The notes below the pieces were generated by a model that was given only the letters and a program-made list of their open reading frames with translations, ran no database searches and was not told the origin of the DNA. This document shows positions 1 to 12,000 of a stretch of 64,000 nucleotides of DNA, piece after piece. This stretch comes from Neelides folsomi. Lineage: Eukaryota > Arthropoda > Collembola > Neelipleona > Neelidae. Each line of letters starts with the position of its first letter. Position 1 is the stretch's first letter. The position numbers and the translations under genes are program-made. The DNA lies in NCBI GenBank assembly GCA_034687125.1, contig JAQGBZ010000274.1:22428-86427 (forward strand), written 5' to 3'.

Positions 1-1555
1 GACGGAAATTAACGATAAACTTCTCAAAGTCAATGAACAATTGATCCAGCTTTTCAATGAATCAAAAGCCGGGGTAAGTAATAAATATTCTTTGCTTTGA
101 GAATCTCAACAATCGAGCAGTGAATAGATATTAAATTAATTGTTGTTTAAATATTTTATTCAATTAAATTATTAGCTTGAAGAACAAAGAAGTGCTGTGA
201 CTGGTTACGCTATTATGAACATTGAAAAACTTAACGAGTATAGAAAATTCTTGAAGGAGCGAGGACAAGAACAAGAAAGTGCTTTTGCAGTTGCTCAAGA
301 ATTCAGAGACCGACAAGATGGAATGTTCAAAGTTCAAATTGAAGTATTTAAATATTTTAATTATATTGAATTTAATTAATATTACCAGATACCTTTCCCT
401 GATTGAACAAGAGTAACCACTAAAAATAACATGGTTGCTTTTTTATTAGAAAATCCAAACTATGACCACGGAAGTGATCGAACAAGCGCAGAAACTGATG
501 GAAAATGCTGTTTACTATAAGACTGCAATGACTGCCAACACAGACGCCATGTTCAAGAAAATCGCCACAAATGCTGCTCATGATAAAGTTGGTTCTCAAT
601 TAATATTAATATGTGACAATAATTAATTAAATTGATATTACTGATATATTATTTTGAAATTTTTGGGATGTTTATTATTTGATCAAAATGAATTTTTATA
701 ATTGTTTAATTGCAGGATTATAACAAGAAAATGAGAGCTTTGTTTGATACGGACAGAATTGAAATTGAAGCTCTTCGAGATAAACTCTCTTCGACGACGA
801 AACTCTCCCAAGGGAAAGTTGAAGTTATTTTCAAAAACGTAATAATGCTGGATAAAAAATATCTTTAAATTGCAAAATGCAAAAAATAGTAATTAATAAT
901 TTTAATTCCTATTTGGATTTTAGACTATTGATATTAATGGAGAAGGGCAAAATCAATTTGATCAAATAACGGCTGAATTTGAAAATGAATTGAACAAAGG
1001 GTTGAATAATTATGACGAAACGAGGAAATTCGTTGAAGAAGAAATTCAAAATCATCGAAATGGCAGCGAATTTTTCAATACCACGTTCCAAAAACACATT
1101 GAGGTGAAGATGAATGTCATTTTTCTATAATAAACATTATTTAATTTATTAATTATAAACTAATTTAATATAATTTTCAATGGCAATTTTAGGGCTCTGA
1201 AACTGAAGTTAAGGTAAAGATGGAAGGCATCACGAAAGACTTGGAAATTGCCATTGACGCTGACGTTGAGCAAATCCAGGCTGAAAAGGGCGAACTTGAA
1301 AATCATTGCAATGAATTCTCTAACTGGACAGAACAGCGGAGGAACTTTGTTGGCCAGCAAATGGGCAAAGTCAACGAATTTTGGGATTCAACTTATTTGA
1401 TCGACGCTCCGACTGGGGCGACTCCTCAGAAAAAAGCGTACATTTATCCAATGTCCCTGAGCTCCACTTCTCCACATGAAAGAATCCTCAGCCGATTCAG
1501 AGTGAAAGGAAGGGACCTTGGAGCCGATTTGGCAGAGGACAACGAAAATGTCTGA
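1..1555 (+). CDS. KIF11: Kinesin-5 (Eg5/KIF11/BimC family), C-terminal part, 5' truncated by window
   Basis: Six in-phase exons (2-73, 176-343, 450-587, 716-838, 924-1103, 1193-1555) encode the last 347 residues; the motor domain lies off the left edge. Kinesin-5 is the homotetrameric plus-end motor that slides antiparallel microtubules apart to build the bipolar spindle. The visible part is charged, helix-rich stalk sequence followed by a clear BimC box, DAPTGATPQKKAYIYP, in the last exon. In the family the threonine before PQ is the CDK1 site that recruits the motor to spindle microtubules; here it is the T of ATPQ. About 40 residues follow the box, ending at TGA 1553-1555, so the tail is shorter than the vertebrate one. 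Introns are 100-130 bp with standard GT-AG ends, and all phases are 0. The BimC box makes the family call firm. Confidence 0.9.
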
Positions 1556-1923
1556 AAGTACTTTTTTAATATAAAGAGAAATTAAGTTCGCACAATTTAA
1601 ATTTTGTTTTATTCAGTTTAAGAATATTCAGACTATCTATAGTTAACAGCTTGTTAGTTGTTCTCAGTTCATGGAATTTAAGAATAAACTAAACTTTATT
1701 ATTTTTTACACTTAATATTCAATCGTAAACAAAATGCTTAATAGTGTTATAATTTATATCATTGACTAGAATTCAATACTTTTTTAATCGTGTTTCTGTT
1801 TACATACATATTACATGGTGTACACCGTATTATTTGTATAGTTATTATGCATTATTTCATAATATTTAATCAGTTTATCGACCTGTCAACGACTTCGATA
1901 TAATTTTTTAAGTATTACCTATA
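1556..1923. other. AT-rich gap between kinesin-5 stop and mariner element
   Basis: About 370 bp of AT-rich sequence that should contain the kinesin-5 3' UTR. I see no coding exon. It ends at the TA dinucleotide 1922-1923 that borders the mariner insertion. Confidence 0.5.
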
Positions 1924-2753
1924 CTAGGGGGGATGCCAACTGTCCGACAATAATATTCGCTTTTTTAAAAAACTATTAACATTTTTTTCAAGAATAATGT
2001 ATCAAATTGAAGCTTAATATGTGACGATTAAAACACCATATCACTTATTCAAAAATTCCTCCTTGGTGCTTGACACACTCCTTAAGACATGGGATCCACT
2101 TGTCACTCGCAGAGCGAATTTGTACGATTGGATATTTCTTCGATGCTTTCTTCAAATCTTTTTTGAGGTTTTCCAGATTTGCATGACTCTTTGAACAGGC
2201 ATCCAGCTCCAACTTACTTCACATCTCGTAGTTCAATGGGTTCCAATCTGGAGATGCCGAGGGCTCCTTAGAAATGAAATTGGGAACGTTGTTTTTCAAC
2301 CATTCCTTGGTCTGCTTTGCTTGATGGGATGGTGCAGAATCCTGCATGTATGTCAAGTTTTTATCTTCAAAAAGGCCTTTGTTAAGTGGAAGAACAATCA
2401 ATTCACTGATATCGGACTGGTAATTCATTGCACGAAGGTTCCCACACTGCTCGACACAGTGAAGTTTGGTCTTCCCTCTCCAGCTTTGCTGACAAGTAAC
2501 TTTTCTCATTGATTTTGGAATATCTTTTGTAGATTTTGCGTAAATCCTATCGTTTTGCTTATTAAAGTGCGCTTCAATTGTAAAAAAAGCTTGAAAATAT
2601 CCAAATCTGTTTTCCAGCTTCATGTAAAGTTTGAATTGCACTGCGCTTTTGTTTTGTGGTCGCCATTTTGATTCCTGGCGTTTAATAAAAGTGGCGTGGG
2701 TTGGCGGGATGGGCGGGATTGGGCAAGTCGGACAGTTTGGCCGCCCTTCCTAG
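1924..2753 (-). mobile_element. Internally deleted mariner (Tc1/mariner superfamily) transposon, non-autonomous
   Basis: The element is about 830 bp, against roughly 1.3 kb for an intact mariner. Imperfect terminal inverted repeats of about 27 bp (1924-1948 and 2727-2753) share the block aactgtccgac, and TA duplications flank them (1922-1923 and 2754-2755). On the minus strand a transposase N-terminus begins at ATG 2666 (MATTKQKRSAIQTLHEAGK, typical of the helix-turn-helix start). At about 2580-2610 the sequence jumps out of frame to the catalytic domain. That part retains the QDSAPSHQAKQ block and the later DWNPLNY block of the mariner DDD triad; the first catalytic aspartate region is lost. 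An in-frame TGA at 2219-2221 sits where mariners have the Trp of the Y-x-x-W motif, after which the C-terminus reads on to TAA 2045-2047. It is a dead copy that could be mobilised only in trans. Confidence 0.9.
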
Positions 2754-3867
2754 TATTTTTTAGTTTACACTAGATATATCAAACATCAATTGTTTAATTA
2801 ACATAAATATAAAAGGTAAATTACATGTTGATTTCAAATCAAATATTAATTGCTCAAAATTGTGTTAATGTAATGTGTCAAACTGTGGATTTTAACTTTT
2901 AAACATTTTTATACTAAAGCTCAATATTTCTACACATTTATAAATTGACTTTACTGGACTTACAAAATACGCTTAATCAATATTAATAATTACGCAGATT
3001 TTATGAATTAACTTAATTGCTACCAACTATATACATAGGTGTATTAAATGACTACTCTGATAGTTTAATTGTTTGAAGTTCTTAACTTATCTACCTATAT
3101 TGCATATTTTTATTTCTAAAGGCTAAATAGTTCAAATCACCAACTTGAAAATTAATATATTCAAATTGTATTTTTAAATCTATACTTTTCCAAGATTTTT
3201 ATCAAATAATTTTAATAAATGTCTATTTTATAGTATTTACATTTGTACTATAATTTATATGATGAAATAAAAAGCAATATTAAAAATATTTTAAAGCCTC
3301 TTTTAATAATTTTAAATATTGTGTTTATTAATATACAAGCACGACAATTAAGGTAGTTTGGTCATGTAAAGTCGTTTTTATCAGTATTATACGGTATATT
3401 TATATTTAAAATGTTTATATTTTACTACATAGGTAAATGCTCATAATTAGTTTTCCAATAATTTGATATTTTTAAATTGTACCATATGTGTCTTGCAATA
3501 ACAATGTTGATACATTTTAACAAATGTTCTATTTGCATGAGAAATGGGACAAACCTTTAACCTTTTTCTCATACGAAAATGAAGTCAACATTTTAGCACT
3601 TATGGATTTGTTAGGTAAGAGTGTGAGCATAATAATGAGAATTAGTATGAGATAATTGAAAGTTAAGGAATGTGCCTCGTCTGTTCATTCTTACACTCTT
3701 CACAATCATTTCAATTCGTCTCTTTCGCACATCAGTATTAATTGTCTAGTTGTTAATATTAATATTTACTATTTATTTGCCCATTCAAAATTCATCACTA
3801 TCATTAATTATAGTTAATTATTTTTAACAATTAAATTATACCAAGAGGTAGAATAGTGTGGTTCATT
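2754..3867. other. AT-rich intergenic region upstream of the cysteine-rich gene
   Basis: About 1.1 kb of very AT-rich sequence without a supportable exon, RNA gene or clear repeat. It should hold the promoter and 5' UTR of the plus-strand gene starting at 3868; no convincing TATA box or initiator can be singled out. Confidence 0.4.
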
Positions 3868-4346
3868 ATGAGACTAAACGGGTTATTCAAGAAGGAATTT
3901 CTCGTCTCATTCATCTTCCTCCTTTTCCTCCTTTTCCCAAATTTTGGATCTGCAGCGGTAATTACCCTTTTCATTTTCCTTTAATCATTGTTAATAGAAA
4001 AAGAATAGATTTTTTGAACGTGAAGTGAATTTGTGTTTTTATACAGTCTGATTCAGAAACCACGACCGAACGAGCTGATGATGATTTCGGAGGAGGTGAC
4101 TTTGGTGGTTTGACCCTTTCCAATGACCTCGTGGCTCCAGCAGTTGCTCCACCATCATTAAACATTTTTGACACATCGGATAAAAAAGATCGGTTAGTTG
4201 TGAGGAAAGAAGATGGATCAGCATTTTGTGAACCTTGTGGAGGATTTACGGAAGAAGTTGAAGGCGCTTGTTGCTTCTTCTGTGGAAGATTGTCTTACAA
4301 AGCTTGTTGGTGTCGAACCTGTGAATGTCTCTGTTATAATAATTAA
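3868..4346 (+). CDS. Small secreted cysteine-rich protein, family not recognised
   Basis: Two exons (3868-3957, 4047-4346) joined by an 89-bp GT-AG intron encode 129 residues. The first exon is a classic signal peptide: MRLNGLFKKEF, then a hydrophobic run LVSFIFLLFLLF, ending NFGSAA where cleavage would fall at the exon junction. The mature protein begins with an acidic, Gly-rich segment (SDSETTTERADDDFGGGDF), passes a Pro/Ala stretch, and ends in a compact block with ten cysteines spaced C-x2-C-x10-CC-x2-C-x7-C-x-C-x2-C-x-C-x-C. The even number suggests five disulfides or metal binding. I do not recognise the family, and no function is claimed. Exon phase, signal peptide and dense cysteines argue for a real gene despite its size. 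The ATG at 3868 is the only one giving the signal sequence. Confidence 0.62.
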
Positions 4347-7300
4347 TTAATTTCAATAATCTTTATTAAAGTCGATTTTAGGATTGAAAACGCTAAATAC
4401 ATTATAATAATAATTAATTATTACAGTATACTTGTGTATTTGATCTTAATTTTTAAACAAGTTGTTTCTAATAAAAAAATTTATACAATTTTTAAATTGC
4501 AGGATTTCAAAAAGTTTTGATATTGATTTTTGATCATAAATAAAAATTATTATTTATGTGTTTTGTGTCTGAAGTCAATCCCCAGGTGGAACGTTGCGGG
4601 GGGAAGGAGGATAGGAAAAGTGATTTTGAGAAATGAGTCTCTCGGTGATGGATGTCGGAGAGACTCGAACTTTCCCCCTTTTCCAAGATGCCCGAAGAAT
4701 GAGAAAAACAATTGAAATCCGGGACAATTCCATAATCCTTTAAAATATATCATGGTTCTTGTCCCTTTTGTTCCATTCAACTGCCCGGGTTGAGAGAGAA
4801 CAGACCGATGGATATTTCCGAAGGAAACGTCACTCCTCATTTCTATTACCATTCTCTTCAATATATCCACACACACACACAATCCTGCATTTTCTCTCAA
4901 GCCCAACAGCCATTTTTTTGTCCTTTCAAATTTTATTCTTTTCTTAGCTCTTCTTTTTCAAAAAAGTTTTGAGAGAGTTTCGGTTTATGGAAAAAGTTGA
5001 AAGTGGGAGGATGACATTATGAGGAAGGCCATTTACACTAACAGCTTCGCTCCGCCTCATCTCATTCACCAAAAGATTCTCCGTCAAAAAACTCAAAGAT
5101 TCGGATATTCCGAAACTGGAGGAAAAAAGAATGTATTAAATCTCAATGGAATTATTGATTTTTTTACTCTTAAATCCTTCCTTTACTTCCAAATCCTTTC
5201 ACTCAAAGGATTAAACTTCCAAATCTATTCGTTAATGTGGATGGCTAACTATGGTGGTTGTTAGTAAACATAGTTAATTATTTACCGTAACTTCCACGCA
5301 TTTATTGTTATGCCCTTTATTTAATTAATAGCAGTGGTTTGAGCCATAAAGTTGGTAGTTGGGAGGGAGCGGGGTATGAAAAAATGTTCAAGTATTGCCA
5401 TTAAGGCGTTATGAGAATCCCGAGATTTCCTGCTTTTAATATATAGGAAAAACTTTATGTTTAAGGGAAGAGACAAGTGGGATTAAATTAGCATAAGGGA
5501 AAGTTGAAGAAGTTGCATAATGTTATTTCCTCTACTATTTCGGATTCATGAATTTTGAGCCATTTAATCAGAAGGCTGAGAGTCGAGACTTTCCTTTTTA
5601 AACAATCTCAATGGATTAGCTTAAAATATACAAAATTGTTTTTTAAATTTCAAGATCGATATAATTTTGGACAACCATTTGTTTCTTTATAAAAACCTGC
5701 TCACTATTTAAAATTAACCTAGTTAAATACAAAATCACTTTTTATCTGTAGATTGGAATAATGTTTCAACTTCAGTTAAATCATCCTTATACTTTATGAC
5801 ATGTTAACTATTAACCGTTATTAAAGTAAACAAAATAAAAGTAACAATAAGAATGGTCAACCATTTATTCGTCAGCTTCCTCTCTTAGGTTGATATTGAG
5901 GGGAATAAGAGGAAATGGAACAGAAGTCAAGAGAAGAAAAGGATTTCATATACTATATATTAAATATAAGACTTAATAAATTCTCTTGTAATATACTTAA
6001 TAATATATAAGATTTGAAGTTTATTGTAAATATCCTTAAATCCTTAAAAAATTTAAATGCATAGTCAATCATATATGTATGTATAGTATTTTTACATAAC
6101 ACAAGTAAATGTATTCTTATCTTGTGGGAGTTATTCCTTTGTTGTTCAATTGTGCATCATTCATGCATTTTTACATTTTCCACTATCTTTGTGTCTATCA
6201 TACGCACGAACTCTTATTACATTATTCTATGAATTATATATGAACTTATCTCTTGTATTCATACCTATTGTAAATATATTTTTTCATATACCATAGACAT
6301 ATATATTTCTTATTCTCATTATTAAAAATGTTGTTCTAATAGAAGAAGAGAGCTAAATGTGTCTGAAAGCCAGAGCATTTGAGAAGGTCCTTTAAAAGGC
6401 CGAGGGGGGGGTAGAAATGAATCCGTCAGAAACGTCCGTGTGATTTGAACAAAGAAGAGGTTGAAATGAGGAAACAGACATAAGAAGACGACTTCATAAA
6501 TTCTCCCAATCTCATTTATTCTCAACATCCTCTCTCGCAATTTCTTAAATAAACAACGAGACAGAAAATTTGGTGAATCGAAAGAAAATGAATGAAAGTA
6601 TGATTTATTTTATGAATCCAATTTCATCTCCTCTACTTCTGTCACATCTTATTAACAGCTTCCCATCTTCAACACTCTCTTTATTTATCTTCCATATCAC
6701 ATCGAGACACGAAGTTACTTCTCTCGCCATTTCCAATTCCCCATTCCTCCTCATTCTAAATGCACACGTTGGACAAGTCTCCTAAAATGCATGGGTTTAT
6801 TAGTAAATCCAAAGGGTTTTTTCTATTAAAAGTTGAATTACTTTCGTCTATAAATTACTTTTTTTATAAATTGCTTTTTATCATCTAACAGTGTTATACT
6901 TACTAACACATACATACATATTTATAAGTCTGTACTAAAATATATCACTTCATATTATCTAATATCTACGGTATAACGTGGTAATAAGGTAGGTATATAA
7001 GAAACAAGATAAAAGTGAAATGGAAGTTCCGATGATGAAATTAACGGAAAAAAAACCGACCTCATTCACAAAGTGTTAATATCCACTGAAGTATTTAGAA
7101 ATATATTTAGACGTATTAACGTAACTTCATTTATTAACAATGATATTAATAAATGTATAGCAGTATAACCCTACAACATAATTAAAACACTTTTATAATT
7201 TACATGCATGCTTTGTAAGGGCAAAATAAGTAAAAGTATGTTTGATAAATAAACTGCATTAAATTGGAATATATTGGGTATTCGTATTCTAGATATGCTT

Positions 7301-9060
7301 ATTATTGGCTAAATGTGAAAATTCGTAAGAAAATTGTATATTAAACAACTACCAAGATTGCTCATATCTAAATGGACCAATTTAATATAATTTATCACCC
7401 TCTTGTTTGAGTTCTTAAATGAGAATTAAATTCTCTCAGGTGAATTTAGTAGATGTCATTTAGGACAAGGAACAAGCTCATTTCTCTAATATAAAACCGA
7501 GTCATATAAAAAGATACGATCTTCGGATTAGGGAATCCGAGGATCATAAGTTCCGCAAGTTTCATAAGGTAAAGAGAAATTGAGTTTTAAAGCACATCTA
7601 ATACACATATAAATTGCATACCTATCATAACCGAGTCGAACATTATTTGAGACGGATAATTCCAAGTCATAAATAAGGAGATTATTCAGTGCATAAATAA
7701 GAGTTTTCTCGGATTAAGGAACTTGAATCATTTTTTTCTCCCTCAGTTCCTTCCCTATTCTTGAAGATGGTCGTAATATGTTTGAACAGCCTGAAGATCC
7801 AAATACATTTGGAATGAATATTCTTTATGGGTCCTCGTGGAGGATTTAAGAAGATGTAAATAGCGGCTGAAGAATAAATCCACTTTCGCTCCCTCACCTC
7901 TGACTCTTTCCAAAATTTTGCAAAAGTCCCAAACTGAAGCGAAGTAAAGAAAACCATACGTTTTTTCGCGTCCCTTCAAACTTCAATCTTTTCCTTTTCT
8001 CTCTCAAACTTCTCCATATTTTCCCCCTTTTTACAATGAAACTTTTTCCATTGTGTTTCATTCACTAGCTTTCCTTCCCCCATTGATCCGTTCTTAATGA
8101 ACGTCGCATTTCTTGTACTTTTATATCATATTTTACATTTTGGACAAGTGAAGACTCCTTTGTATTTTGTCACGACATGGCAAGAAATACTTTTACTTTT
8201 ATATATAACATAACACATCGCTTTAGAGAAACTTCATATCGTTGGAAGCAACATGGGATTGAATCAGTAACTTTTAAATGCCAATCACGAAACAGTAAAA
8301 CAAATAATGAAGCCAAATGATAACAAATGGTAAAATTTTCTTTTAACAAAGATGTAGGTGCAGGTTCGAGAATGTAACATGGAAAACTTTTCTATTAAAT
8401 TATATTCTCATGAATTATAGTAGATTGAAAATAAATTGGCAATGAATTCAGTTCCATATTGGAGAAATTTTTTTAACAAATGTGAATATTAAAAGCATTG
8501 GGTTCATTTCAACTTCATCGGAATAATAAGATGTTGGATGAGATATTTTCTTTTGAGTCGGATGATGGATTCCCATTCACTATTTTCCATTCCATTCAAT
8601 TCCTGAACAATGGCTCATTTAATAAAGAAAACTTTGGATGATGAAAAACAGCGTCCTTTGCATTAGCATCTTTCTCCTACTCCTAAATACTTATAAAAAT
8701 GGGCCAATTATCTATTCATAAGGAAAATTTCTTCAGGCTCCAATAACTTCAAACAATGAATATTTTATAAAGTCAATGAAAGGAGAAAGAAGGTTGGGTA
8801 ATTTAATTATAATATTTAATATGAAAATAATGATCCAATAAGGCAGATTTGCATTTATAGATAAAATTGAACATATTTATTAAATATTAAAAAATTAAAA
8901 AATTGTGTAATAATCGTAATATTTAAAATTTAAATATTGATTAAAAGTTTTCTAATAATTTAATAATATTAGAATTGAGGTAAAAATGCTATAATATAAT
9001 TTGTAGTAACATTTTGTCAATATGTAAAGAGATAAATACTTTTTTGGAATGCTCAAATTC
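4347..9060. other. 4.7 kb intergenic region between cysteine-rich gene and Dscam 3' end
   Basis: Open frames here are short, of biased composition and resemble no family I know. The region holds a short CA microsatellite at about 4868-4881. The far end (about 8870-9060) should be the 3' UTR of the minus-strand Dscam gene; a minus-strand AATAAA lies at 8876-8881, about 180 nt after the stop, and could be its polyadenylation signal. Confidence 0.5.
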
Positions 9061-12000
9061 TTAAACATTGATATGATAGGATTTCCCCCGTTTTTTACTT
9101 CTTGACTTTGAAGGATGAAAATTCCCGTAGTTTCCATCCGAGAACCGTGATGGTGGCTGAATCCTAATGAATTCAATTAACGTCATTAAAACAACTTCAA
9201 TCGTAAATTTTGCTCCGAGTCACTGAATTTTTACAAACCTAACGCTGTAAGTGCAAGTTTCATCTGGCTCTTCATAGCTTGACTTTGAACCATCTAAACA
9301 TAAAAAATATCCATTAATAATGTTCATTAGTAAAACTACTTTTGAATTAAAGGGCCATCTTAATCCCAAGGGCCTTCTTCAAAATTAATTAATTAATATA
9401 TGCTTAACTTGAAATATATCGGTAGGTAAAAGTATATAAATATCAAAGGACCTGGAGATGGATTCCTATAATAATAAGCGGATTCATTCATGAGCCGCCC
9501 TTTTCCTCCGACGTAGTCATCATCCTAAAAGAGAATTTTGGAAAAAAAGAGGTCAAATTTTATTCAATATAGAAACGAATTTGAGTAAAAACAAAAAAAA
9601 GTTTTTTTGTTCTCGAGAAAGGAAAAGAAGTTGAAATGAAAAGGGAGGAAAATGCCTAAAAAGGGTAAAGAGAAGAAGGGGAGATCAAAGAAGAAAAAAT
9701 CAAAGTCGCGGTCGAGAGAAAAGAAAGAAGAACCAGAGGAGGAATCGCCACTGCCTCTTCCGGTAACTTTTCACTCATCTTTAATATTTACCTTACCACA
9801 AACTTTTATTATTTATATGCAGATATTCTAAACAATGTTAAATTCTGCATTCTAAATAATCATTGTTTAATCATTCCTATTTAGAATGTGTTTCTCATTG
9901 TTCGCCGACTCAATACAACGATCTTTCTTGAAGGCCATGACGAGGAAATGAGGGTTCATGATGTTATAAGCACAATTGCAGGTAATTAAATTTTATATGT
10001 TAATACTATATTTCACCATGTTCATACATATATTTTTTAAGAATAACAATATTAGCGAAAATGGGTTAAGTTTAAAAGTGTGATTTAATTATAGCAATAG
10101 GAAAAGTGGACCCTGAAGAAGTTCGTCTCTTTTATGAGAAAGTGGAGCTGAATGAGAACATGAAGAAATTAAAGGAGTATGGAATTAATCCTGGGAATGC
10201 TAATCCAACTTCTCCTGCAAATCTGTCTTCCATATTTAAGTAAGGCAACAAACCCGAATTTATCTACTTATTTTTAAACTTGATTTAATATTAAGATAAA
10301 TGTTATCATATTTTAATTTTGACTTTTAACATAATTTGTAGGATTGAAGGCGGAGGATGGGAAGAGGTCAACATCACGCCTTACTCTCCAATACCAGAAG
10401 TTCCAGAAGAACTTCGACCCAAAGAGGAAAAAGGAGAAAAACTTTATTTCCTTTCACCTCAAGCAATTAAAAAATAAAATACAAAAATTCAAATAGTTAA
10501 AAGTTATTGATAATTATCAATATAGCTTTAAACTTTATAGTTTTTTATGGGTTTATGAAAGTCTTTAAAAACATCAAAAGGTTAAAGTCTTTACGATTTT
10601 AGGAATTTATGTAGTGAATAAAAGTGAATGTTACTTACCCTCATTTGAAGCGTTGGAGCTTCAAAGCCTTGGACGGCGTGGTAGGGACCGGAGTAAATAT
10701 TCCCAGCATTGTAAAGAGTCTCAGAAGAACTCATTTGCTGGTGTAAATTAAAATTAGGGCGGTTGGGGGGCTTTTCAGGTAACTGGAATGTTGCATAAGG
10801 GCAAACATCATCTTCATATTTCTTCATTTCAGCTAGTTGAAAGCTTCCAATGGAAGTTCGAACATCGTCCGTTGACTTCCTTTTTAAAAGGACCCAAAAC
10901 ATCCCGCACACAGCGACAAAAGCCATGATAATCGGGATGACAATGATCAACGTTTTACCAAAGGTCGACTCTTCAGGGGGATCTATTTTCATTAAATAGT
11001 ACAATTAATTAAGGAAATAATGGGCGAGAGATGAAATAATGAAATCATTCAATTGAACAAATTTCACCTTCTGACGAAGCCCCCGTAATGAATTCAAAAG
11101 AAGCAACTGATGAACCAGCATCACTTACTGCTGTAACGCTCAATTCATATTCCGTATTTGATTTGAGATTTTCAATAAAGTGACTCTTTGTTTCGCCCTT
11201 AAATCATTAATTCCAATTAAAATCAATTTATTTTTATAAATTAATGTGATGTATAGTTAATACGAGTTTACAATTAACAGCTTTATAATTATTACATGCA
11301 AATCAAGAATTGCTTTCGATCCTTTAGCAGGCTTTAATTCAATATGAAATTTTTTAATCGGACAGTCGCTCGTCCATGTGGCCATGTTAAGTTGAACGGT
11401 GGTCGCATTAATGAGAGAAATTCCATCGTTTTGCTGTGTTGGGGCTGCAAATCCGAAAACATTCCATTTATGATATGGCTTTTGCATTCATTGGTGAATT
11501 AAAACACAATTTGATAAATTAGAAGTATGAGTATTATGGAAAACCTCCACCGAGCGTCGAGACTTTGAAGATGTCTGAGGAATGACCTGGACCGATTTTA
11601 TTATAAGCTGTCACATAGACAAAGTACTTTGACCCACATTGTAAGTTCTTAATTGTCAATTTGCTTTCTCTTGGCCCGAGGTCAAATTCGTTCCAATCTC
11701 CGCCCTCTTTTTTGTAATTTATGCGATACCCTTTTAAAAAAACAAGTTTGAAAAAAAAATTCGAAAAGACAAAGCATAAAGATATACTACCTATTAGAAT
11801 TCATTTTGTATTTACAAGCTGACTGATAAATTGTAACTCACCTGTAATTCGAGAGCCTCCATCTTCGGTAGGAAACCAAGAAAGAACCAAATAATCAAAA
11901 CTAGCCTTTGTAATTTCTAATTTCGGGGGAGACGGTGGGACTTGGATCCTGAGATTAAAAGTAATTGAATCAGTGCCATGGATGTTTGTTGTAATGCAGG

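Noticed and set aside
4550-4906. 118-codon minus-strand open frame downstream of the cysteine-rich gene
   Set aside because: No family resemblance, no splice context, and overlapping open frames on the other strand at the same place; looks like chance in a less AT-rich patch.
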